Origin: an uncultured Propionibacteriaceae bacterium
GTDB lineage: Bacteria; Actinomycetota; Actinomycetes; Propionibacteriales; Propionibacteriaceae
DNA: 59,479 nucleotides
Assembly: GCA_937926975.1 (NCBI GenBank)
Contig: CALBCJ010000029.1
Span: 1-59,479, forward strand
Reading direction: 5' to 3'
Every line of letters begins with the position of its first letter. Position 1 is the stretch's first letter. The notes beneath the pieces were generated by a model. It was not told where the DNA came from. It saw only the letters and a program-made list of their open reading frames with translations, and did not search any database. Made by a program: the position numbers and the translations under genes. Shown here one piece after another: positions 25,744 to 33,179 of the stretch.

Positions 25744-26686
25744 ATGCAGCCCCACATCTGGGTACGCAGGTCTGTGGACGACTGGGAGACCCTGGACACC
25801 GAGCAGTCGGGATCCTCGCAGGTGGAGTGGCTGTTGGACCCTGACGGGCGGCGGTGGCTCTACAAGCCGACAGTCACTCAGGCGAACGGCGAGGAGCAGG
25901 GCGGGGACTGGGCCGAGGTCGTCGCAGCTCAGGTGGCGCGATGCATGGGTGCCGTGTGCTGAGGCCCAGTTGTGCTCTCGGAAAGGGCAACGGGGTTCCC
26001 TGTCTCGATCGATCATCCCCCCAGAGCACAGCCTGCACGAGGGCTGGGTGATGCTGGATGACCGTAAGGTTCCGGGCTACCTGCGCCACGTCGAAGGAGC
26101 GGCGGCTGTTGATCCCGAGCGGCCGAACATCATCCGGCCAGGTCACTCACTTGAGAACATCCAGTTGGCACTGCACGATGTGGCCCCACCGCCCCAAGCG
26201 GCGGCTCCTCCAGGCGTTACCGGCTTCGACGTCTTCGTCAGTTACCTGATCCTCGACGCTGTGATCGCGAACCGGGACCGCCACGAGCAGAACTGGGCAG
26301 TTCTGTCTCCCCTGCAGCGGACCGGTCTGCTTCGGTTGGCTCCGTCGTACGACCACGCTGGCAGTCTGGGCTACAACCTCACTGACCAGGGGCGGGAGCG
26401 GCAGGAGCAGCGGCTGGATGCGTGGCTGCGTCGCGGCACCGCGCACCGGTTCGAGCATGTCCGACACAGCCCGCCATCCTTAGTCGATCTCGCTGCCCAA
26501 GGGGTGAGGATGTCTGGCTCGGCAGGCAGGCGCTGGCTGGCGACCGTGCTGGAGGCCGACCTGGAGCCAGTTCTCGAGGATCTTCGAGCCAGGCAGGTTC
26601 CGGATATGTCAGAGGCTGCGTCTAGGTTTGCCTGCGAGGTGGTCACCAGGAACATGGGGAGGTTACGCGATGTCATCGGTCCTTGA
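25744..26686 (+). pseudogene. HipA-like Ser/Thr kinase with internal +1 frameshift
   Basis: Two frames together make one HipA-like kinase of about 313 residues. The first runs from ATG 25744 to a TGA at 25960-25962 and holds the ATP-binding N-lobe (RRWLYKPTV). The second resumes at about 25949 with VPCAEAQLCSRKGQRGS and continues to 26686. It holds the catalytic loop ANRDRHEQNW (about 26268-26297) and the metal-binding YDHAGSLG. Catalytic D and N are intact, so only the frame is broken, at ATGGGTG (25945-25951). This may be a recent inactivation, a sequencing error or a programmed shift. The downstream HIRAN gene overlaps its end by 17 bases. Confidence 0.75.
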
Positions 26687-27458
26687 GTCGTCGGCTGCTG
26701 CTCCGGGTCTGCGGACTGAGGAGCTCCTCGTGGTGTGGCAAGACCCCGAGTCGCGCCGGTTCGTCCCGATCGGGCGGCTGGCACGTGCCGGTGACCAGTA
26801 CGAGTTCTCGTACACCAAGGCGGCTGGCGCGGCGGACCTGCGCCCCCTGCCCGGGCTGAGGCTCGACCAGCGCTACCGCGGCCCGCTGCCGCCGGTCTTC
26901 ATGCAGCGGGTGATGGGTGATGGTCGCCCTGACTTCGAGCAGTACGTGCGGCGTCTGGGCTTGTCGCGCGCGGAAGCCACGCCGTGGGAGCAGATCGTGC
27001 GCTCGGCAGGTCACCGGGCCGGCGACACCCTCCAGTTCATCCCTCTGCCGCGGGTCGACAACGGACGGGCTCTGGCGCGCTTCCTGGTGAACGGAGTCCG
27101 GCACATTCCTGACTACCGCGGCGGAAGCCGACGGGTCACCGCCGAGCAGCACCGGCGGGCGCTGGACTCGTTGACGAGGGGGAGCGCCCTCGTGGTGCAG
27201 GCCGACGACAACCCTCACGACCCGGACGCCTGCCTGGTGACTCATGACGAGATCCCCATCGGCTGGGTGCCGAGGATTCTGAGCCGGGACCTTCGAGAGC
27301 TCGGCCGGCACGGCACAGTCCATGTCGGTGTGATCCGTGTGGGCGATCCCGACGGGCCTGCACACCTGCGTCTGGCTGTCGAGCTCAACACGGCTGCACC
27401 CCCTGGTTTTCGGTTCGACCCCGACGGGCAGTGGGAGCCGCTGGTGCCGTCTGCGTGA
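26670..27458 (+). CDS. HipN-like plus HIRAN domain protein
   Basis: 262 residues from ATG 26670, with GGGGAGG upstream and a start inside the kinase gene. Residues about 12-100 resemble the N-subdomain of HipA (LVVWQDPESRRFVPIGRLAR, then YEFSYTKAA). Residues about 165-245 are a HIRAN domain (ALVVQADDNPHDPDACLV followed by IGWVPRILSRDL), a DNA-end-binding fold also found in HLTF/Rad5. In HipBST modules the N-subdomain is a separate antitoxin (HipS). Here a HipS-like part is fused to HIRAN and encoded after the kinase. Antitoxin role is inference. Confidence 0.75.
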   Translation: MSSVLESSAAAPGLRTEELLVVWQDPESRRFVPIGRLARAGDQYEFSYTKAAGAADLRPLPGLRLDQRYRGPLPPVFMQRVMGDGRPDFEQYVRRLGLSRAEATPWEQIVRSAGHRAGDTLQFIPLPRVDNGRALARFLVNGVRHIPDYRGGSRRVTAEQHRRALDSLTRGSALVVQADDNPHDPDACLVTHDEIPIGWVPRILSRDLRELGRHGTVHVGVIRVGDPDGPAHLRLAVELNTAAPPGFRFDPDGQWEPLVPSA

Positions 27459-27538
27459 CAAGGGGTGCGTCAAGGCCGCTCGTTGCCGACCAGGTCCAGA
27501 AGTCCTGAACCCGGTCAGCAACCAGCCCACCGGTGGGC

Positions 27539-27605
27539 GTGTGGCCCCAGTGCGGTGGCGGTGTGGACCAGTGCGGTGTGGCCCAGTGCGGTGTGGACCA
27601 GTGCG
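27539..27605. repeat. 15-bp tandem repeats
   Basis: Three units of GTGTGGMCCAGTGCG at 27561-27575, 27576-27590 and 27591-27605, with a degenerate 16-base unit at 27539-27554. They lie in the gap before the ribbon-helix-helix gene at 27676 and may be binding sites for its product or a simple minisatellite. Confidence 0.7.
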
Positions 27606-27675
27606 GTCGTGCGCTCTGGATGGTGCCACACCCGGCTGGTCGTCTTACGATGTCTGGGCACGCGGAGGAGGAGCC

Positions 27676-27900
27676 ATGGGCCGGGCATCGATCACTGTGC
27701 GCCTCGACGAGCGGGAGAAGCAGCTGATCCAGGACTATGCGAGCACGTTCGGCCAGAGCCTGTCGGAGTTCATGAGGACCGCCGCGCTGCAGCGCATTGA
27801 GGACGAGTCTGACCTTGTGGCGTGGCGGCAAGCGCAAGCGGAGCTCGCTGCTGACCCCGGTGTCCTTGCCGGGGCCGAGGTGGCCAGCCGGTACCTGTGA
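27676..27900 (+). CDS. ribbon-helix-helix antitoxin-like protein
   Basis: 74 residues behind GGAGGAGG. ASITVRLDEREKQLIQDYAS then SLSEFMRTAAL is a ribbon-helix-helix DNA-binding domain as in DUF6290/RelB-type antitoxins. The C-terminal tail would bind a RelE-like toxin. A GTG at 27897 overlaps its stop, but the frame it opens has only 46 codons and no RelE features, so the toxin seems lost or never present. Confidence 0.8.
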   Translation: MGRASITVRLDEREKQLIQDYASTFGQSLSEFMRTAALQRIEDESDLVAWRQAQAELAADPGVLAGAEVASRYL

Positions 27901-28033
27901 GCTGCCGACGGGTCGCCGTACGCAGCCGAGCCCACGCCGGGCAGCCAGTGCGACTGAGCCGCCAGTCGGCCGCCTGGGCTGGTGAGGCTGTGCTTGCTCG
28001 TACGGCCCGGGGCAGTGGTGGCAAGATGCTTCG

Positions 28034-28984
28034 GTGACCTCTGGACCCAACCTGGCCACGTACGCCTGGCTCTCGATCGCCGCGGCCATCGCCACCATCG
28101 CGCTCAAGGCCGGCGCCTGGCTGCTGACCGGGTCGGTTGGTCTGCTGTCTGACGCCGCCGAGTCGGTGGTGAACCTGGTCGCGGCGTGTGTCGCGCTGGG
28201 GGTGCTGCGGGTGGCGGCCCGCCCGGCCGACGAGGGGCACATGTTCGGCCACACGAAGGCCGAGTTCTTCTCGGCCGCTGTCGAGGGCGTGATGATCTTC
28301 GTGGCGGCGGTCGCGATCATGGTCAGCGCGGTCCAGCGCTTCATCCACCCGGCTCCGCTGGACAATGTGGGGATCGGCCTGGGGATCTCGGTCGTCGCGT
28401 CGCTGATCAACGGGGCGGTCGGCTGGCTGCTGCTCCGGGCGGGGCGCCAGCACCGGTCGCTGACCCTGGTCGCCGACGGCAAGCACCTGCTCACCGACGT
28501 GGTGACCTCGGCCGGGGTGCTGGTCGGGGTGGGCCTGGTCTGGCTCACCGGCTGGGAGCGGCTGGACCCGCTCGTCGCCTTCGCGGTCGGCGTGAACATC
28601 ATCGTCACCGGCTGGAAGCTGGTCACCGAGTCCACTGACGGGCTGATGGACTCGACCTTGTCGGCGGAGGAGAACGCCTCGATCGTGTCGGTCCTGGCCG
28701 GGCGGACCAACGATGAGGTGGTGTTCCACGGGCTGCGGACCCGGCACGCCGGCCGGCAGCTCTTCGCCACCTTCCATGCCCTGGTCCCCGGCGACTGGTC
28801 GGTGACCCGGGCCCACGACCTGATCGAGGAGATCGAGCAGGAGATCCAGCAGGCCCTGCCCGGGATCGAGCTGGAGATCCACCTGGAGCCCCGCGAGGAC
28901 CCCCGCGCCTACAACGACCACCCGGTCGAGATCCCCATCAGGCCGGCTGAGCCTCCGTACGCGGCCGGGCCGCCGAGCCGGTGA
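28034..28984 (+). CDS. cation diffusion facilitator (CDF) metal transporter
   Basis: 316 residues, six transmembrane helices then a cytoplasmic ferredoxin-like domain. LLSDAAESVVNLVAA in helix 2 and GKHLLTDVVTS in helix 5 (HxxxD) are the CDF metal-site motifs. The C-terminal domain runs from about 205. It exports divalent metal, probably Zn(II) or Fe/Mn(II), by proton antiport. The exact metal cannot be read from sequence alone. GTG start at 28034. Confidence 0.93.
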   Translation: MTSGPNLATYAWLSIAAAIATIALKAGAWLLTGSVGLLSDAAESVVNLVAACVALGVLRVAARPADEGHMFGHTKAEFFSAAVEGVMIFVAAVAIMVSAVQRFIHPAPLDNVGIGLGISVVASLINGAVGWLLLRAGRQHRSLTLVADGKHLLTDVVTSAGVLVGVGLVWLTGWERLDPLVAFAVGVNIIVTGWKLVTESTDGLMDSTLSAEENASIVSVLAGRTNDEVVFHGLRTRHAGRQLFATFHALVPGDWSVTRAHDLIEEIEQEIQQALPGIELEIHLEPREDPRAYNDHPVEIPIRPAEPPYAAGPPSR

Positions 28985-29042
28985 CGACGAACCTCGTCGG
29001 TCTCATGTGTCACCTCGCTGTGCCGACGGGCGTTCCCCGGGT

Positions 29043-29582
29043 GTGAGTGCCACCGACGAGGACCGGTTCACCCGGCTCTACCACGACACGTCCCCCCGCG
29101 TGTACGCGTACCTGCGCCGGCACGCCGACCCTGACGACGCGGAGGCTGTGCTCGCCGACGTGTACGTCAAGGCCTGGAAGCACCTCGCTGGCCTGGACGA
29201 CGAGCCGATGGGCTGGCTGATCGCGACCGCGAGGACCACGATGCTGGACCTCTGGCGCAGCCAGAAGCGCCGCCGGCGGCTGGAGAACGACGTCCGGGCG
29301 GTCACGACCCAGACCAGTGAGGCCGGGGTCGACGGGGTCACCGTCGACCGAGTCGTCATGCTGAACGCGCTCCAGGCGCTGACCACCACCGACCGGGAGG
29401 CTCTGCTGCTCGTCGGCTGGGAAGGGCTCGACCACACCAGCGCGGCCGAGGTCGCCGGCTGCTCGGTCTCCGCCTTCACCGCCCGCATCAACCGGGCCCG
29501 CGGCCGTCTCGCCCGGCTCCTCGAGAGCGAGCAGGGCGGCTCTGCCCCTACCTCTCGGCACGCCCTGAACGGAGCCTCCTGA
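29043..29582 (+). CDS. ECF sigma-70 family RNA polymerase sigma factor
   Basis: 179 residues from GTG 29043 (GTG 29007 is a longer alternative). Region 2 is FTRLYHDTSPRVYAYLRRHA followed by DAEAVLADVYVKAW and WLIATARTTMLDLWR. Region 4 is ALLLVGWEGLDHTSAAEVAG then FTARINRARGRL. The start of the membrane protein at 29584 is one base after its stop, the standard sigma/anti-sigma-like pairing. Confidence 0.92.
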   Translation: MSATDEDRFTRLYHDTSPRVYAYLRRHADPDDAEAVLADVYVKAWKHLAGLDDEPMGWLIATARTTMLDLWRSQKRRRRLENDVRAVTTQTSEAGVDGVTVDRVVMLNALQALTTTDREALLLVGWEGLDHTSAAEVAGCSVSAFTARINRARGRLARLLESEQGGSAPTSRHALNGAS

Positions 29583-29583
29583 C

Positions 29584-30618
29584 ATGCCCAGCCTTGACCA
29601 GCAGATCACCCAGGCTCGGCCCAGCGACCACGAGATCGCCGCCGAGTTCTCCCCAGAGCGCCAGCAGGCGGTCCTCGACCGGGTCCTGCTGCGGGTCGCT
29701 GCCCCGGCGCCGGCTGCCGCGTCCCGTACGCGGCGCTGGCTGCTCGGAGCCGGTGTGGCTGTGGCCCTCGGGCTGGGGTCGGCGGCCGTCGTCGGGGCGG
29801 AGGTCCTGGGCCGCTTCGAGCCGGCGCCGCCAGCGAACCCGCCACAGCCGGCCCCGACCCTGACCTCGGCTTCGTCGTTCTCGCAGCCGGCCTCATCCAC
29901 CGGTTCGCTGGCCGGCCGAGACGGGGTCGCGCTGCTGCCGGAGATTGCGGCGAACGCGGCGGCCAAGTCTCCGCTCGTGGTCGGGCCGACCCAGTACCTG
30001 CACGAGGTCTCGGCCGAGGTGCAGACCGGCCAGTACCCCAGTGAGCGTCACCACGACACGTACGTCTCGGCCGACGGGTGGGCCTGGCGCAAGAGCGAGG
30101 AGTCCGGGCAGACCAGGTGGCATCTTGGCAAGCCGGACACCGGCGTCGCGAGCCTGCCGGCCGACCCCGCCCGGCTCGACGCCGCCCTGCGCAGGCAGAG
30201 CGGCACCAAGTCTGCTGATGAGCGCGTCTTCAAGGGGATCCACGATATGTTGACCACTCACCAGACCACGCCTGCCCAGCGGAAGGCGGCCATCGCCGTG
30301 CTGGAGAACCTGGCCCGTCACCCGCAGCAGCCGACCCGGACCAAGGACGGCGAGCTGGCCAGTCCCCGGGTCAGCGTGACCCAGGTCCGCCTGGACAACG
30401 GCGAGAGCGGAGTCCGCGCCGCCATCGTCGACCCCACCTCCCGGCCCGGGGTGGAGTTCTACCTGGTGCTCACCATGGACGGGTCGATCGCGTCCAGCGG
30501 CTCGACCTCACCCGAGGGCACTTTCACCTCCACCGTGACCACCCTGGAGGTCGTCGACGCCCTGCCGCCCGACTTCGTCGCCAACCTCGGCACCGCCAAG
30601 CCGAGGCCCAGCCGCTAG
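29584..30618 (+). CDS. CU044_5270-type membrane protein coupled to the ECF sigma factor
   Basis: 344 residues: a cytoplasmic N-terminus of about 45, one transmembrane helix (WLLGAGVAVALGLGSAAVV, about 47-68), a proline-rich linker, then a large extracytoplasmic domain. This layout matches the CU044_5270 family found beside ECF sigma factors in actinobacteria. It probably anchors and releases the sigma factor or senses the envelope. Direct anti-sigma function is inference. It is convergent with the alanine-racemase-like gene. Confidence 0.8.
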   Translation: MPSLDQQITQARPSDHEIAAEFSPERQQAVLDRVLLRVAAPAPAAASRTRRWLLGAGVAVALGLGSAAVVGAEVLGRFEPAPPANPPQPAPTLTSASSFSQPASSTGSLAGRDGVALLPEIAANAAAKSPLVVGPTQYLHEVSAEVQTGQYPSERHHDTYVSADGWAWRKSEESGQTRWHLGKPDTGVASLPADPARLDAALRRQSGTKSADERVFKGIHDMLTTHQTTPAQRKAAIAVLENLARHPQQPTRTKDGELASPRVSVTQVRLDNGESGVRAAIVDPTSRPGVEFYLVLTMDGSIASSGSTSPEGTFTSTVTTLEVVDALPPDFVANLGTAKPRPSR

Positions 30619-30676
30619 GCGAGGCCGGGGCACGCCAGCGGGCCCAGCCGGTTCGGTGAGCGCGTGGCAGCCCCAG

Positions 30677-31720
30677 CTACTGGCTGACGAGCACCTCGTC
30701 AACGCTGGCAGTGGTCAGGCGCAGCTCGACCGGGACCTCCTCGCCCGGCTCAGGCGGCTGGCTGCCAGGCAGGAAGACCATCGACGACTGCATGTGCGGG
30801 GGCTCGACGAACCAGCGCTTCTTGCCGCCAACCGTGAACGGGGAGCGGGCCAGGCCGACGGCCTCCATCGAGCCGGTGACGGCCGAGATCACCCGCTGCC
30901 GGGGGTTCGCAGCGGCGGTCGGTGCCTCCAGCGCGATGCCGTGGGCCGTGCCGCCAGAGACCACGACCACGTGCCCGTCCACGGGTACGGTGCGCTGCCA
31001 GTAGCCGGTCTTCTCGCCGCGGCGCACCGGGTGGCAGTCCAGCACGGTGGCGGTGGTCTGGTACAGGCCGGTTCCGCCAAGCCAGAGCCGGGTGCCGACC
31101 CGCATCCGGGTCCCGGTCGGGACCGTCTGCCGCAGCTGCGCGTACTCGGCGGGCGTGACGTGGGAGAACCAGACCGGCACCGGCCGGACCGCGACCGCTG
31201 CACTGGCCAGCCGCTGCGCCTCGGCCAGGTTCCCGTCGGCCGCGCCGGGCATCGGCAGGTGGACCGTCCAGCCCACGACCTCGACCCGGTCCTCGCTGAG
31301 CAGCTGGCGGACCTCGCCGAGCTCGGCGAGCTGCAGCCCGTGCCGGCGCATCGAGGTGAGCAGCTCCAGCAGCACCCGCGGCCGCCGGCCGGAGGCCACC
31401 AGCCGGCGCAGGTCCTCGACCCGGGACACGGTGTGCACCACCCGCGGGTCGGCCAGCAGCTGGTCGGCTCCCGGCTCGTACGCCCGCCACGGCTGCAGCA
31501 CCACCAGCTGCCCGGTGAAGGCGCCGACCGCGCCGACCTCCAGGCCGGTGCCGACCGCCAGCGTGTCCGCCCCGAGCGACTGGGCCTCGCCCGCCAGCAG
31601 ACCCAGCCCGAAGCCGTACCCGTTGCCCTTCGCGACCGGCACCAGCCCGGGGGTCTCGGCGGCCAGGCGCCGCTGGTGAGCCCGCCACTCGGCCCCGGCG
31701 ACCCGCAGCCGTACGCTCAC
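30677..31720 (-). CDS. alanine racemase-like PLP protein coupled to FemAB ligase
   Basis: 347 residues with the alanine-racemase two-domain plan. The PLP lysine lies in VPVAKGNGYGFGLGL (about 28-42, family pattern vvKadAYGhG), followed by a TIM-barrel and a C-terminal beta domain (MRVGTRLWLGGTGLY). I chose GTG 31720, which overlaps the FemAB stop as GTGA. Readings that start further upstream run into FemAB in another frame. The substitution of the usual KAdAYGHG by KGNGYGFG and the coupling to a cell-wall aminoacyl ligase suggest a dedicated role in bridge-residue supply rather than bulk D-Ala synthesis. Confidence 0.85.
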   Translation of the reverse strand: MSVRLRVAGAEWRAHQRRLAAETPGLVPVAKGNGYGFGLGLLAGEAQSLGADTLAVGTGLEVGAVGAFTGQLVVLQPWRAYEPGADQLLADPRVVHTVSRVEDLRRLVASGRRPRVLLELLTSMRRHGLQLAELGEVRQLLSEDRVEVVGWTVHLPMPGAADGNLAEAQRLASAAVAVRPVPVWFSHVTPAEYAQLRQTVPTGTRMRVGTRLWLGGTGLYQTTATVLDCHPVRRGEKTGYWQRTVPVDGHVVVVSGGTAHGIALEAPTAAANPRQRVISAVTGSMEAVGLARSPFTVGGKKRWFVEPPHMQSSMVFLPGSQPPEPGEEVPVELRLTTASVDEVLVSQ

Positions 31721-32907
31721 CGTCGGCCTCCGTGGCGCAGCTGCGGCAGCACCGTGCGGACCCGGTTCAGGCCGCGGCGGGCGGTGGCCAGGTACTCGTC
31801 GCGGTTCAGGTACGCGAGGAAGCCCTGGTAGAGGGGCAGGTTGATGGGGTAGTCCCACTCGCCCAGGTACTGGACCGCCTCGCCGCCGGTGCCGACCTTG
31901 AACTGGATCAGCCCCAACTCGGGGTCGTCGGCCCCCAGCCCCTCGGTGATCCCGCGCAGGTCGTACACGGTGGCCCCGGCGGCCAGCGCGTCGCGGATCA
32001 TCCGCCACTGGATCGCGTTCGAGCCGCGGACCTCCCGCTTAGCGCTCGACGACGCCCCGTACGAGTACCAGGCGTGGGTGCCGACCCGGACCCAGGTAGT
32101 GGCGGCGACCAGGTCACCCTGGTGACGGGCGAGGTAGAGCCGGATCCGGTCCGGGTCCTCGGCCCGCAGCGCGTCCCACATGGTCTCGAAGTACGCCAGC
32201 GGCCGGCCGGTGAAGTGGTCGCGCTGGGCCGTCTCCCGGTAGAGCGCGTGGAAGTCGGGAAGGTCGTCGCGGCCGCCCAGGGTGACCTCGACCCCTTCCT
32301 TCTCGGCCTTCTTGATGTTGCGCCGCCAGAGCTGGTTCATCCCCGACAGCAGGTCGGCCTCGGTCGCGCCGGCCAGCGGCAGCCAGAAGTTGAAGTCGGG
32401 CTGGCCAGGGGCGAAGCCGGAGCCGCTGCGTGGGCGGCGCCAGCCGGTGTGCTGCAGCAGCCCCCGCAGCCGGGTCACCGCCGGGTCCAGGGCGTCGGGC
32501 TCGACCTCGGACAGCCGGGTGACGTGCTCGTCGGCGATCGCGGCCTTGATCGTGCCGGCCTGCCAGCGTCGCCAGACCGGGGTCGGGCCGACCCGGACCG
32601 CGAACGCGCCCTGGCGGCGGGCGTACTCGACGAGGGTGTCGAGGTAGTCGGTGATCGCCGGGTTGGCCCAGTCCAGCACCGGGCCCTCCGGCAGGTACGC
32701 CAGGGAGCGTCCGATCTTCGGCAGCGACCGGTACAGGACCAGGCCGACGCCGACCAGGTCCGGCCCGGAGTACCAGCCGACGGTCTGGGACCGCCACTCG
32801 GGCTTGACCCTCGCCCAGGCCGGAGTCTGCAGGAAGCTGGCAGACCCTCGCTGCTCGATGAAGGCGAGGTGCTCGTCGGGGGAGACCGGCCGGATCTGGA
32901 TGCTCAC
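31717..32907 (-). CDS. FemAB-type peptidoglycan bridge aminoacyltransferase
   Basis: 396 residues from GTG 32907. Two GNAT-like domains of the Fem/lipid II ligase family: FLQTPAWARVKPEW near the N-terminus, FNFWLPLAGATEADLLSGMN, LWRRNIKKAEKEGVEV, FHALYRETAQRDHF and WYSYGASSSAKREVRGSNA then IQWRMI. It uses aminoacyl-tRNA to add residues to the lipid II stem peptide. It is the first gene of a two-gene unit with the alanine-racemase-like protein. Confidence 0.92.
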   Translation of the reverse strand: MSIQIRPVSPDEHLAFIEQRGSASFLQTPAWARVKPEWRSQTVGWYSGPDLVGVGLVLYRSLPKIGRSLAYLPEGPVLDWANPAITDYLDTLVEYARRQGAFAVRVGPTPVWRRWQAGTIKAAIADEHVTRLSEVEPDALDPAVTRLRGLLQHTGWRRPRSGSGFAPGQPDFNFWLPLAGATEADLLSGMNQLWRRNIKKAEKEGVEVTLGGRDDLPDFHALYRETAQRDHFTGRPLAYFETMWDALRAEDPDRIRLYLARHQGDLVAATTWVRVGTHAWYSYGASSSAKREVRGSNAIQWRMIRDALAAGATVYDLRGITEGLGADDPELGLIQFKVGTGGEAVQYLGEWDYPINLPLYQGFLAYLNRDEYLATARRGLNRVRTVLPQLRHGGRR

Positions 32908-33179
32908 GGAGGGGAATCTATCCCAGCTGTCCACAGGCCGAGCCGTCCGCCGGTGGACCCGTCCGCCGGCCTGGCTCGGCGTACGTGGTGCGCCCGCGGC
33001 CGGGACCGTCGTCAACTACATGTCAATGCAACGAAGCAAAGAGGCCTGCAAAGTAGCCGCAGGAGCCGCTCTCCTCGGCGCCTCAAGCAGTCTCTGCTTG
33101 CGAACTGTTGACTGAGTCACTACTGTTCGCGCTACCGGCTCGCCTGGGTCGAGCCGGAAACGAGTCCGGGGGGCTTCTG

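Noticed and set aside
27897..28036. Short frame overlapping the RHH antitoxin stop (GTGA) as a RelE toxin
   Set aside because: Only 46 codons, arginine-rich, and no RelE motif. At best a decayed trace.
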